Shown: one piece after another, positions 8,726-17,101 of the stretch
How the letters are laid out: every line of letters starts with the position of its first letter
Numbering within the stretch: the stretch's first letter is position 1
Assembly: GCA_019694395.1 (NCBI GenBank)
Contig: JAIBCC010000040.1
Span: 1-46,827 of the forward strand
DNA: 46,827 bases
Direction of reading: 5' to 3'
Origin: Pyrinomonadaceae bacterium
Lineage (GTDB): Bacteria; Acidobacteriota; Blastocatellia; Pyrinomonadales; Pyrinomonadaceae
Program-made: the position numbers and the translations under genes
The notes under the pieces: generated by a model
Database searches by the model: none
Told to the model about the DNA's origin: nothing
Seen by the model: only the letters and a program-made list of their open reading frames with translations

Positions 8726-9772
8726 TTATTTGTTTTGATAAAATTCAATCTGATTTTTGGTCAATTCAATTAAATCCGTTTTATCACGAAAACCGCGATA
8801 CCATTCGGTTGTAAGTTGTAAACCTTCGGCTAAAGTTAGTTTAGGCAGCCATTTAAGTTCGGTTTTGGCTTTGGTGCTGTCAAGCTTTAAAAGTCTCGCT
8901 TCGTGCGGTTGTTCGCCTTTATCAATTTCCCAATTAACAGGCTCGTTCCAAATCTCGCGGATTTCTTCCAAAATCCAGCCGACAGTTTGTGAATCTTCGT
9001 CACGCGGACCAAAATTCCACGCCCCAACTAAAGTTTTATCACCGGAATAAAGTTTTTCTGCCAGAGTCAAATAACCTGAAAGCGGTTCCAGCACAAATTG
9101 CCAGGGGCGCACAGAATACGGATTGCGGATATGCAGAGGTTTATCAAAAATCAATGAACGAAAAACGTCTGGAATCAGACGGTCTTCGCACCAATCGCCG
9201 CCGCCGATGACATTTCCGGCGCGTGCCGAAGCAACTAAAGTTTGGCTATTGGCAAAGAATGAATTTCGATAAGCTGAAATTGCTAATTCAGCACAGGCTT
9301 TACTGTTTGAATAAGGATCAAAACCGCCTAAACGCTCATTTTCCCGATATGCCCAAAGCCATTCTTTATTCTCATAAACTTTATCGGTAGTGATGGAAAC
9401 TACCGCTTTGATTGAATCGCAGTGACGAACGGCTTCCAAAACATTTACCGTTCCCATCAGATTGGTTTGATAGGTTTGAACGGGTTCGCGGTAAGATTTT
9501 CTAACTAAACTCTGAGCGGCTAAATGAAAAACTATTTCGGGTTGAAAGTCGTTAAGTTTTGCCTGGAGATTCGGTAAATCGTTAATATCGCCAATGATCG
9601 AAGTAATTTGATTTTCAAGTTGCAGATTTTCAAAAAGATTTGGCGAATCTTCGGGCGCGAGCGAATAGCCGCAAACTTCTGCACCGAGTGTTTTAAGCCA
9701 AAATGAAAGCCAACTGCCCTTGAATCCGGTGTGTCCGGTGATAAAAACTCTTTTTCCGTTCCAAAAATTCAT
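8726..9772 (-). CDS. rfbG: CDP-glucose 4,6-dehydratase
   Basis: The enzyme converts CDP-glucose to CDP-4-keto-6-deoxyglucose, the entry point to CDP-linked deoxysugars. The N-terminus MNFWNGKRVFITGHTGFKGS is diagnostic for RfbG, with GHTGFKG as the NAD loop. VSITTDKVYEN and GFDPYSNSKAC hold the catalytic residues. The ATG at 9772 overlaps the rfbF stop in an ATGA junction, so I prefer it to the upstream start at 9787. Length is then 348 residues, normal for the family. Confidence 0.96.
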   Translation of the reverse strand: MNFWNGKRVFITGHTGFKGSWLSFWLKTLGAEVCGYSLAPEDSPNLFENLQLENQITSIIGDINDLPNLQAKLNDFQPEIVFHLAAQSLVRKSYREPVQTYQTNLMGTVNVLEAVRHCDSIKAVVSITTDKVYENKEWLWAYRENERLGGFDPYSNSKACAELAISAYRNSFFANSQTLVASARAGNVIGGGDWCEDRLIPDVFRSLIFDKPLHIRNPYSVRPWQFVLEPLSGYLTLAEKLYSGDKTLVGAWNFGPRDEDSQTVGWILEEIREIWNEPVNWEIDKGEQPHEARLLKLDSTKAKTELKWLPKLTLAEGLQLTTEWYRGFRDKTDLIELTKNQIEFYQNK

Positions 9773-10539
9773 TCCCAAACCTTCCACGGCGCATTACCTT
9801 TTTGCCACAAACTTTCCAATAAGTTTCTGTCGCGCACAGTATCCATACATTGCCAAAACCCGTAGTGTTTGTAGGCAACAAGCTGACCTTCATTGGCGAG
9901 ATTTTCCAACGCATCTTTTTCCATAACGCTTTGGTCACCCGGTAAATAATTGAAAACTTGCGGCTCAAAAACCAAAAATCCGCCGTTTATCCAGCCTTCG
10001 TGCGTTTGTGGTTTTTCGCTGAATTCGGCGGTTGAATCCTCTTTCACAATTAGTTCACCAAAGCGCGCCGGAGGATGAACTGCTGTCACGGTAGCAAGTT
10101 TTCCGTGTGAGCGATGGAACTCAAGCAGTGCTTTAATATCAACATTTCCCACGCCATCGCCGTAGGTCACCATAAAAGTTTCGCCATTGATATACGGCTC
10201 AAACCTTTTAACTCGTCCACCTGTCATCGAATTCAGACCCGTTTCAATCAAATGAACTTTCCAGTCTTCGTTCTCGCGTTCCAGTGTTTCGGTTTCGCCG
10301 GTTGCCAGATTGATTTTCATACTGCCGTTGAGCGTATAGTAATCAATAAAAAATTTTTTGACCGCTTCGCCTTTGTAACCGAGCGCAACATAAAAATCAT
10401 TAAATCCTTGACTGGCATATATTTTCATAATATGCCAAAGCATTGGACGACCGCCGATTTCGACCATCGGTTTGGGTTTGATGTCAGTTTCTTCGGCAAG
10501 GCGAGTGCCTAATCCACCGGCAAGAATAATGGTTTTCAT
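9769..10539 (-). CDS. rfbF: glucose-1-phosphate cytidylyltransferase
   Basis: The enzyme makes CDP-glucose from CTP and glucose 1-phosphate. The N-terminus ILAGGLGTRLAEETDIKPKP is the nucleotidyltransferase signature of this family, followed by GRPMLWHIMKIY. FMVTYGDGVGNVD carries the metal-binding aspartates. The 256-residue length matches RfbF. It is the first gene of the visible polysaccharide operon; 62 nt separate it from the preceding membrane-protein gene, so a promoter may lie there, though I see no clear -35/-10 pair. It overlaps rfbG by 4 nt. Confidence 0.96.
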   Translation of the reverse strand: MKTIILAGGLGTRLAEETDIKPKPMVEIGGRPMLWHIMKIYASQGFNDFYVALGYKGEAVKKFFIDYYTLNGSMKINLATGETETLERENEDWKVHLIETGLNSMTGGRVKRFEPYINGETFMVTYGDGVGNVDIKALLEFHRSHGKLATVTAVHPPARFGELIVKEDSTAEFSEKPQTHEGWINGGFLVFEPQVFNYLPGDQSVMEKDALENLANEGQLVAYKHYGFWQCMDTVRDRNLLESLWQKGNAPWKVWE

Positions 10540-10601
10540 AAGATGATTTCAAAAGGCTTAATTTTAAAGGCGGGGCGGTCATTCGTCAACTTAGTTTCTT
10601 T

Positions 10602-11774
10602 TCATTTTTCCAGTTCGGCGCAACTGAGTCGTTTTACTTGGTAATTTCCGTCCCAAATTGCCGGACGTTTTCGGATTATCAATTCGACTTGGCTTTTATC
10701 GGTGGTGAGCTTGCAGATTTCGAGCGTAACTTGGCGAAAAACCCTTTCTTCCAAATAAACCGGAGCATTTGTATCTGCGATTGACCATTCAAACGGCGGC
10801 AGGACTTTTTTATTTGTAGTTTGAGTTTGAAAAACAGTTGATTTGGCAATCGGCGGGAGCTTTTCCAAAACTTCGTCATTAATGTAAATCGCTGGAATTT
10901 CCGTATTTCCCGAATAATACGCGCCCGAAAGAAACGAATCCCAGTAACCGAAAAAATTAAGAATCGGTAATGAAACTGCTGCTAAAACAATCAATTTTCG
11001 TGCTGAATATTTTTCGAGTTGCAAAATTTCTTTCAACGAAATCTCACTTTTCCAAAAGGCAAAAATATCTGCAAAAATCAGCGTCAGATTCCAAAACCAA
11101 ACGATGCTATTGTAATTTTTAGCAATCAACAAACTCAAAATTATCAAGTGCATAGAAATTGCCAAAATAACCACAATATTTCTGGTTTTACGAAATATTA
11201 ATCCGCAGCCGATCAAAAATTCGGTCAACGGAATCGCAATTCCCAAGAATCCGAACGGAATTTGCAATGACGGAAATAGATTCTGAATCGGAATAAAAAG
11301 GGAAGGCAAAATATCGTGCGAAAAGTTGAAGTTTAACTTTTGCAGACCGCTCCAGCAATAAATTCCGGCGATAATAATTTGAGCTAAACCGATTGTTCGA
11401 TTCTTTGCCGATTCATCTTCATTTTCCCAATCGTGCCAAAAATAAACCGCAAAGATCAGCGAATATTCATACGCCCACGGCTGTAAGTGCATTTGGTCGA
11501 AAAAGAAAAGCAGCAGAATCGAAGCAATAATTATCAGTAAAAAAGTCTTCGGTTTTGGCAGGGAAATCGCCAAAATCAACGAAAACACTAAAATCGAACT
11601 GACTATCCATTCAAACGCCACCGCGAAACTTTCCGGCAAAGCAAAAATCAACGGCGAACGCGGGAAAGTTCGATTGATCGGAAACCATAATTCGTGCGAA
11701 AACGCGATGCCGAGCAATAAGCCGAGGCAGATAGTGATTAGTAGAAGTTTGAAACGATTGGAGTTTATCAGCAT
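10602..11774 (-). CDS. polytopic membrane protein, DoxX/HTTM-like, unknown function
   Basis: This 390-residue integral membrane protein has about eight to nine hydrophobic segments in the first 280 residues, then a soluble C-terminal tail of about 110 residues. The segment IIIAGIYCWSGLQKLNFNF resembles the helix of DoxX or HTTM-type membrane proteins, in which a conserved 'sG--Kl' turn follows a helix. The tail contains the element VLPPFEWSIADTNAPVY. The start codon overlaps the ankyrin gene stop by one base (TGATG), so it belongs to the ankyrin operon rather than the polysaccharide one. Function is not known. Confidence 0.7.
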   Translation of the reverse strand: MLINSNRFKLLLITICLGLLLGIAFSHELWFPINRTFPRSPLIFALPESFAVAFEWIVSSILVFSLILAISLPKPKTFLLIIIASILLLFFFDQMHLQPWAYEYSLIFAVYFWHDWENEDESAKNRTIGLAQIIIAGIYCWSGLQKLNFNFSHDILPSLFIPIQNLFPSLQIPFGFLGIAIPLTEFLIGCGLIFRKTRNIVVILAISMHLIILSLLIAKNYNSIVWFWNLTLIFADIFAFWKSEISLKEILQLEKYSARKLIVLAAVSLPILNFFGYWDSFLSGAYYSGNTEIPAIYINDEVLEKLPPIAKSTVFQTQTTNKKVLPPFEWSIADTNAPVYLEERVFRQVTLEICKLTTDKSQVELIIRKRPAIWDGNYQVKRLSCAELEK

Positions 11775-12829
11775 CAGTCTTTCGCTCCTGCGGCTTCTAA
11801 AAGTTTGACTATTTCTTCAAATTTAAGTCTCGTTGATGCTAGTCTTGGTTCTCGATATTGGGAAACTTTGTTTTTAGCAATAATTAATGCTGTGTATCCT
11901 TGCTTATCTTTTGCCGTAACATCAACCCCGTTTTCAATCAGTATTTTCGCCGCTCCAATATAATTTTTGTCTAGTGCAAACATCAATATTGTCGCGTCTT
12001 CTCTATACAAAGGTGAATAATAAAAATATCTTTCATTGATCTTTGCTCCAGCCTTTATCAACGCCTTCAATCCCTGATTTCGTTCTTGTTCTATTATTTC
12101 AAGTAATTTTTCTCGTTCCTTTTCATCTTTAATACTATAAGTTCTTGAAATATAGTCAGCTGTCAAATAGGAATACAAAACATTTGAAACACTCATACCT
12201 TCAATACGAGAATTAGTAGTTTTCGACGGTTTTGGAATAGTAGCACCATTCTCCAAAAGCAGTTTTACAACAGCTCCGTGACCGCGAATTATTGAAAATT
12301 GAAGAGCCGAAATATTGGCAGTTTCTGGCTCAGTGGTAATCCCCCTTAAATCCCTAATTGTAAGATTTGGATTGACGCGTAATTTAAGGAATTTGCGAAC
12401 GGCTTCAGTATCTCCTTTTTGAACTGCCGTAATAAACTCACGTTTGAGTTGTTCATTTCCTAGAGACTGGCGTTCTTGTTTGTTAATAGGAATCTTAAAA
12501 AGTTCTATTTTTATGCTATAACTACCATAACTTATAAGAGGTAAGCCAAAGTCTTCAAATAGAAAATAGCCCGGTTTTGAAATTGCGAAGACTGACGAAA
12601 GAGGACTCCATCCGTTAGGATACATAATTCCAATGCTATACGTTCCTTGTGGATTAATTTGCAAAGTATCATGACTATTTTGATAAGTGTTCATTTCAAC
12701 TTTCGCATCTTCGATTCGTTTTTGATTGGAATCGACAACCTCAAGATGGTGATAAACCATTTGTGCTTGAGCATTTGCAAAGACTGAAAAACTGATAAGA
12801 AAAATTGTGATGATAAAGATTTTACGCAT
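11774..12829 (-). CDS. secreted ankyrin-repeat protein, paralogue 1 of 3
   Basis: This 351-residue exported protein has a signal peptide (MRKIFIITIFLISFSVFANA, cleavage probably near AQA). A short beta domain follows at residues 22-110, resembling a carboxypeptidase-regulatory (CarboxypepD_reg-like) fold. A conserved linker, QLKREFITAVQKGD, leads into ankyrin repeats. Repeat cores visible include ALQFSIIRGHGAVVKLLLENG and MFALDKNYIGAAKILIENG. The end, KLLEAAGAKD, is shared with both upstream neighbours. The protein is likely periplasmic and used for binding; its partner is unknown. It starts 3 nt after paralogue 2. Confidence 0.87.
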   Translation of the reverse strand: MRKIFIITIFLISFSVFANAQAQMVYHHLEVVDSNQKRIEDAKVEMNTYQNSHDTLQINPQGTYSIGIMYPNGWSPLSSVFAISKPGYFLFEDFGLPLISYGSYSIKIELFKIPINKQERQSLGNEQLKREFITAVQKGDTEAVRKFLKLRVNPNLTIRDLRGITTEPETANISALQFSIIRGHGAVVKLLLENGATIPKPSKTTNSRIEGMSVSNVLYSYLTADYISRTYSIKDEKEREKLLEIIEQERNQGLKALIKAGAKINERYFYYSPLYREDATILMFALDKNYIGAAKILIENGVDVTAKDKQGYTALIIAKNKVSQYREPRLASTRLKFEEIVKLLEAAGAKD

Positions 12830-12832
12830 AAA

Positions 12833-13660
12833 TTATTTTGCTCCTGCCGCTTCGAGAAGTTTGATTATTTCCTTAAACTCAGTCCTGTCAGAAAATTGCT
12901 GTTGCTTGGCTTTGGCATATATTAAAGCCGTATTGCTAAAATAATCTTTCGCATTAACAGGTAAATTCTTTTTCAATAATGTTTTGACGATCTTTAAATA
13001 ACCTTGTTTAACTGCAATAATTAAAGTTGTTTGGTGAAGTTTGTCTGACGCATAGACATCTGCTCCGGCTTTAATCAAATCGTAAAATACACCCTCATAT
13101 TTTTGCAGCAATTCAGCCTTTTCTTTTTCGTTTTTAACTTTGCGATCTGCTAATGGATTTGCCGAAAGATAAAATGGCAGAATATTTTGAAACGGTTTTT
13201 CTTTCCAATTCACCTTTATCTTCTTTTTCAAAAAGATTTTTACATTTTCCATATCACCGTTTTTTATTGCCCACAGAAATTCACGTTCGATTTGTTTGCT
13301 GCTGATTTCTTCTTCATTAGATTGGTGGATTTTTAGCATTTCAACACTCAAGTTGAGAGATTCTTCCGGTATTAGTTCTATAATGTCCCTGAACGGAAAA
13401 TAGCCATTTCTTGAGATATTTAAAGCTAAATAATTTGGTGCATAGTTTGTAAATTGAATTACTCCTACTCCATTTTCGTTTGTTGTCAAAGCTCGTTTGA
13501 AATCTTTTTGTGATTTATCGGTAATTTCGATCAACGCTCCCGGAACCGGCTCTTTTTTTTCATCCGCTACTTCGAGATGCACATAACTAAAAATTGCTTG
13601 TCCATTGGCAAAGGCTGAAAAACTTAAAAGAAAAATTGTAATGATAAAGATTTTACGCAT
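12833..13660 (-). CDS. secreted ankyrin-repeat protein, paralogue 2 of 3
   Basis: This is the shortest paralogue, 275 residues. Its signal peptide is nearly identical to paralogue 1 (MRKIFIITIFLLSFSAFANG), and it has the same beta domain and linker (QIEREFLWAIKNGDMENVKI). Fewer ankyrin units are left: TTLIIAVKQGYLKIVKTLL and TALIYAKAKQQ are clear, while the middle of the array seems deleted relative to paralogues 1 and 3. It ends KLLEAAGAK. An AGGAG in the last codons of the preceding gene probably serves as its ribosome site, so translation is coupled. Confidence 0.87.
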   Translation of the reverse strand: MRKIFIITIFLLSFSAFANGQAIFSYVHLEVADEKKEPVPGALIEITDKSQKDFKRALTTNENGVGVIQFTNYAPNYLALNISRNGYFPFRDIIELIPEESLNLSVEMLKIHQSNEEEISSKQIEREFLWAIKNGDMENVKIFLKKKIKVNWKEKPFQNILPFYLSANPLADRKVKNEKEKAELLQKYEGVFYDLIKAGADVYASDKLHQTTLIIAVKQGYLKIVKTLLKKNLPVNAKDYFSNTALIYAKAKQQQFSDRTEFKEIIKLLEAAGAK

Positions 13661-13663
13661 AAA

Positions 13664-14863
13664 TTATTTCGCCCCTGCTGCTTCGAGGATTTTGATTATT
13701 TCTTCCTTTTTATCTCCACCTATTCCATATTGGCTAATGTCTTTCGCATAATTTAATGGCGTGTTACCGCCTTTACAAGTTAGATTTACGTCTGCACCAT
13801 TTGCCAACAAAAGTTTGACCATTTCGACATCATAATTTTGAACAAAAATTGATAAAGCCGTATTGCAGCTTTGATTATCATATCTGGAATATGGAACATG
13901 GCTGGTTAGCAAATTAACTTTCGCACCGGATTTAATCAGAAATTCGGCAATTTCAAGCCGTTCTTTTGGTTTGTAATAATCTATCAGATGCATCAAAGCC
14001 GTTCTGCCGTAATTATCTTGTGCATCCACAGAAACGCCTTTTTCAATTAACCTTTTAACGATTCGGAAATAAAATTTTTGGGCGGCGACCATCAGCGGAG
14101 TCGTTGAGTATTTTGGTTCAAGACTCGCTCCGGCATCAATCAAACTTATCGCACCGTTTTCATACGCGGAAATTCTTGCGGTGTTGCCTGCTTCGGTATC
14201 GGGAAAATTTCCCTGGACGGGATAAGCGGAAAGATATTGAATCAAAATACTTTTTATCGGTTCGTCCGGTTTATTGACTTTAACCCCGGCGGCAAGAAAC
14301 TCTTTAACCGTTCCCCCATCGCCCGAATCAACCGCAAAAATTATGATCGGCACATCTTTGAAACCGGGGATTCCTCGTAACTCGGACGTTGTTAGATTTG
14401 GACTGAACCCTGATTTTATTAGTTTACGAACAGTCACATTATCGCCGGAGCGAGCAGCAGCAAAAAATTCCCGCTTTAATTGTTCACGCTCAACCGCTTG
14501 GCGTTCAGCTTTGGTGTTTGGGATTTTTAATAGTTCAACTTTGGTCGGTTCACTTTCGCTTGAGCCGCCAATTGCTCTGATTACCCCAAATAAATCGGTA
14601 AAAGGATAATAGCCATCTTTTGAAATATTGAAAGTATCCGTATGACAATCGCCGTAACCAACGGGAAATCTGTCCACCCGCCCTTTTTCATTGGTCAATA
14701 CTTCTCCGCCTACGCAACCGCCTTGAATCTTTATCTTAGCTTCTGCGACAGGTTTATCAGCATAATCAACGACTTCAAGAAATTTGTAACTAACTGCTCC
14801 TTGAGCATTTCCAATGATTGAAAATAAACTAATAAAAAGGGAAATGATGAAAGTTTTACGCAT
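13664..14863 (-). CDS. secreted ankyrin-repeat protein, paralogue 3 of 3
   Basis: This is the first gene of the ankyrin operon, 399 residues from the ATG at 14863. A GTG one codon upstream is possible, but the ATG aligns with the MRK start of the paralogues and has GGAGAA eight bases upstream. A signal peptide (MRKTFIISLFISLFSIIGNA) precedes the beta domain and the linker QLKREFFAAARSGDNVTV. At least four ankyrin repeats follow, such as TPLMVAAQKFYFRIVKRLIE and TALSIFVQNYDVEMVKLLLA. It carries the most complete repeat array of the three. Confidence 0.88.
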   Translation of the reverse strand: MRKTFIISLFISLFSIIGNAQGAVSYKFLEVVDYADKPVAEAKIKIQGGCVGGEVLTNEKGRVDRFPVGYGDCHTDTFNISKDGYYPFTDLFGVIRAIGGSSESEPTKVELLKIPNTKAERQAVEREQLKREFFAAARSGDNVTVRKLIKSGFSPNLTTSELRGIPGFKDVPIIIFAVDSGDGGTVKEFLAAGVKVNKPDEPIKSILIQYLSAYPVQGNFPDTEAGNTARISAYENGAISLIDAGASLEPKYSTTPLMVAAQKFYFRIVKRLIEKGVSVDAQDNYGRTALMHLIDYYKPKERLEIAEFLIKSGAKVNLLTSHVPYSRYDNQSCNTALSIFVQNYDVEMVKLLLANGADVNLTCKGGNTPLNYAKDISQYGIGGDKKEEIIKILEAAGAK

Positions 14864-14881
14864 CACGGAATTTCTCCAAAC

Positions 14882-14922
14882 AAAAAAAGCATCGGCAATA
14901 AACTCAATTATCTGTGATGCTT
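14882..14922 (-). terminator. possible Rho-independent terminator
   Basis: On the minus strand, AAGCATC (14922-14916) pairs perfectly with GATGCTT (14893-14887), followed by a run of T (to 14882). The loop is long, 22 nt, which weakens the call. It would end transcription from the 58-codon gene upstream before the ankyrin operon, whose ATG is 19 nt further on. Confidence 0.4.
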
Positions 14923-14947
14923 CCCTGGCTCTGTTCGTGGATTAAAG

Positions 14948-14971
14948 TGTTAAGTTGATTGATGCTTAACA
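14948..14971. repeat. short inverted repeat in intergenic region
   Basis: TGTTAAG (14948-14954) and CTTAACA (14965-14971) form a perfect 7-bp inverted repeat with a 10-nt spacer. It lies between the 58-codon gene and the ankyrin operon, where a promoter for the ankyrin genes would be expected. It could be an operator. No other copy was noticed. Confidence 0.35.
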
Positions 14972-14998
14972 GTGCCTTTGAGGTTGCCGTGAGATTTT

Positions 14999-15175
14999 TT
15001 AGAAAAGTCTGCGCTGACCGTCAACTACTTCGGAAATAATCATCTCCAAATCTTTATCTTCAGCGGTTTCACATTCTTTGATTACTTCGCGCTTCTGTGT
15101 GTCAGTTAATTCACGCCAGGATTTTTCTAATTCGCGTGATTGGTGAATATGATAGATTACCTGATTTGGAGTCAT
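14999..15175 (-). CDS. small hypothetical protein, 58 residues
   Basis: This short open frame starts with ATG at 15175 and stops with TAA at 14999. The protein begins MTPNQVIYHIHQSRELEKSW and is rich in Glu, Lys and Asp, with helix-forming composition and no signal or membrane segment. It starts 13 nt after the stop of the FMN reductase gene on the same strand, and a possible terminator follows. The coding-like composition and tight spacing support a real gene. I do not recognise a family. Confidence 0.55.
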   Translation of the reverse strand: MTPNQVIYHIHQSRELEKSWRELTDTQKREVIKECETAEDKDLEMIISEVVDGQRRLF

Positions 15176-15188
15176 ATTAAATTACAGA

Positions 15189-15695
15189 TTAATACAGATT
15201 TTCCGGTTCGTTAACTAGGGCAACAAACTTTTGCAAATTTTCGCTTTCATCCGTTTCTGCTATCGTGTGTGTATTGCCTAAATAATTCATTCCCAAATAT
15301 CTTGCCGTTTCAGAAAAAGGCAGCCAAAAATTTTCACCTAAATTATCTCCAACCGAGCAACTGACCGCCGCCATACTTTTGCCTCGAAGTTTTCTGCCAA
15401 GGTCTTTTTCTTCATCAAGCAAATCGGTGATGCGGTCAAAAAAGACTTTCATAATGCCGCTCATTGAATACCAATAAACGGGTGTGGCAAATATTAGCAC
15501 ATCATAATTAGCGATGATTTTTCGCACTAGATCAAGATAATCATCGTCTAAATTTTTATGTTCATAATCGTAATAACTAAAATTATAATCGTTCAGATCA
15601 ATAAAATCCCAACCCGAGATATGAATTAGTTGATCTACAATTTTTTTTGTATCGCCGTTTTTTCTTGAACTTCCTAAAATAATAAGTTTTTTCAT
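15189..15695 (-). CDS. NADPH-dependent FMN reductase / flavodoxin-fold oxidoreductase
   Basis: This 168-residue flavodoxin-fold enzyme likely reduces quinones or other small molecules with bound FMN. The FMN phosphate loop is GSSRKNGDTKK near the N-terminus. The second flavin-contacting loop is ATPVYWYSMSGIMKVFFDR, typical of NADPH-dependent FMN reductases. It follows the YdeI-like gene by 23 nt in a series of small minus-strand stress-type genes. The substrate is unknown. Confidence 0.88.
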   Translation of the reverse strand: MKKLIILGSSRKNGDTKKIVDQLIHISGWDFIDLNDYNFSYYDYEHKNLDDDYLDLVRKIIANYDVLIFATPVYWYSMSGIMKVFFDRITDLLDEEKDLGRKLRGKSMAAVSCSVGDNLGENFWLPFSETARYLGMNYLGNTHTIAETDESENLQKFVALVNEPENLY

Positions 15696-15718
15696 TGCAC
15701 CCGATCTTTTAGGATCTG

Positions 15719-16348
15719 CTAATCATGTAATCCTTTTCCCATAAAAATGTTTGGAATGAATTTTTCAATTCTGGCTTCGCGTGTTTGGGACTGTTTGGGT
15801 TGCGAAAAATGCAGAATATAGCCCTTTTGTCTGCCGGAAGTTAAGGAATAAAAAGCATTTCTGAATGCCTCGTTTTCAGCAAATTTGTTTTGCAGTTCGA
15901 GGGGAATTTCGTATTCCGAAACATCTTTGAATTCTACTTGCAATCCTGCTTTTTCTATTTCAATTGCTTCGTTAATATAGGCTTTCAAAATCGCTTCTTT
16001 TTCAAAAACTTGTCCGGCTTCAGTAAATTTGACAATGCGTGCCGATTGCACATTTTCGCCTTGTTTGGTCAAAATTCCGTCTGTATCTTTGAGCAACGCG
16101 CCTTTGAAAAATGAAATGCAGCAATATTCTTTGAAAGCAGTAATTAAAATTATGTTATTTCCCTCGAAAGTATAAACAGGCTGACTCCATTTTAATTCTT
16201 CGGTCAAACCGCAATCAAGCACGATTTCCCGCAGAGCTTCCAACTCTTTTGTCCAACTATGAACTTTGCATTCGGGCGTGTTCGTGAGCGAGCAGCGTCC
16301 ACAGCCTGCTCTTAAATAAATATCAACTTTTGGATTTGTTTTGTTCAT
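15719..16348 (-). CDS. YdeI/OmpD-associated-like protein with DUF1801 fold
   Basis: This 209-residue cytosolic protein has three parts. A cysteine-bearing N-terminus (AGCGRCSLTNTPECKVHSW) is common in this family. A DUF1801-type domain spans about residues 30-125 (LKWSQPVYTFEGNNIILITA). A C-terminal OmdA/YdeI helical domain contains the element GYILHFSQPKQSQTREARIE. YdeI homologues have been linked to bacteriocin or antimicrobial-peptide tolerance, but the biochemical role is not established. Its ATG overlaps the preceding stop in an ATGA junction. Confidence 0.85.
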   Translation of the reverse strand: MNKTNPKVDIYLRAGCGRCSLTNTPECKVHSWTKELEALREIVLDCGLTEELKWSQPVYTFEGNNIILITAFKEYCCISFFKGALLKDTDGILTKQGENVQSARIVKFTEAGQVFEKEAILKAYINEAIEIEKAGLQVEFKDVSEYEIPLELQNKFAENEAFRNAFYSLTSGRQKGYILHFSQPKQSQTREARIEKFIPNIFMGKGLHD

Positions 16349-16593
16349 TTTCTAATTTCTGTTAATTTTTCCATGAAATCAATGGGAATTTGTATCTGAT
16401 TTCTTTCGGCATAAGCTAAAAAATCCTTAACCGTCAGAGGGGAATGCGTTCTTCCGCATTGGTCTTTGCGGTCTTCTTCATAGGCGTAAACTTTGTCATC
16501 AAATAACAAATATCCCTGTTCACCCCATTGATCAACCCGTCCGACCGTAAAATGCGGACAATCAAGATAAAAAATATTTTCGTAATTTTCCAT
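16345..16593 (-). CDS. hypothetical protein, 82 residues
   Basis: This small protein is unrecognised. From ATG 16593 it reads MENYENIFYLDCPHFTVGRV and ends KLTEIRK. It has an alpha/beta composition with several aromatic and acidic residues and no signal or membrane segment. A longer frame reaching 16653 would overlap the DinB gene by 41 nt, so I prefer the start at 16593, 20 nt after the DinB stop. It overlaps the YdeI-like gene by 4 nt. Function is unknown. Confidence 0.65.
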   Translation of the reverse strand: MENYENIFYLDCPHFTVGRVDQWGEQGYLLFDDKVYAYEEDRKDQCGRTHSPLTVKDFLAYAERNQIQIPIDFMEKLTEIRK

Positions 16594-16612
16594 CAGACAA
16601 TATAATTTTTTT

Positions 16613-17098
16613 CTATAAATCAATACTTGCTCTTGCAACCCATTGATGAGCATTATTTATTTCCTGACGTAAAATCAAATTGAGTTGTGCGGCGTGGTGC
16701 TGGGTATGCCGCATATTATTAAGCAAAATTTCAAATATTGAATAATTAACGTGGTCATCTATCCAACGCTTTTCGGCAAGTTCTTCGGTTAAACCCGAAA
16801 TCAGTTCACGGCATTTTTGTCTGCAAGCTTGTAAATAAGACAAAATCTCGTCTTTTGTATACATTCTTTCGGGCAAAACATCGTCAAACTCCGAAAGCGA
16901 AAAAGGTTCAGGCGGAGCAAAACCGGAAGGCTCTATCGTCAGGTAATAGTCCAGCCAAAACACACAATGATAGGCTTTATACCAAAATTGAGTTTTAGTA
17001 TCCCAAAGCTCATCAGGACAGAGCAGAATCGCATTTTCAAGCATTTCAATACTTGCCCCGAATTGTTTCCAAAGTGATTCTTTAAAATTTTGATTCAT
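16613..17098 (-). CDS. DinB-family protein
   Basis: This 161-residue four-helix-bundle protein belongs to the DinB/YfiT superfamily. These proteins use three histidines to bind a metal and often act as thiol-S-transferases. Candidate ligands are the His in KAYHCVFWLDYYL and those in MRHTQHHAAQLN near the C-terminus, the usual DinB pattern. It lies 3 nt after the RibD-like reductase gene. The actual thiol cofactor and substrate are unknown. Confidence 0.88.
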   Translation of the reverse strand: MNQNFKESLWKQFGASIEMLENAILLCPDELWDTKTQFWYKAYHCVFWLDYYLTIEPSGFAPPEPFSLSEFDDVLPERMYTKDEILSYLQACRQKCRELISGLTEELAEKRWIDDHVNYSIFEILLNNMRHTQHHAAQLNLILRQEINNAHQWVARASIDL

Positions 17099-17101
17099 AA
17101 A

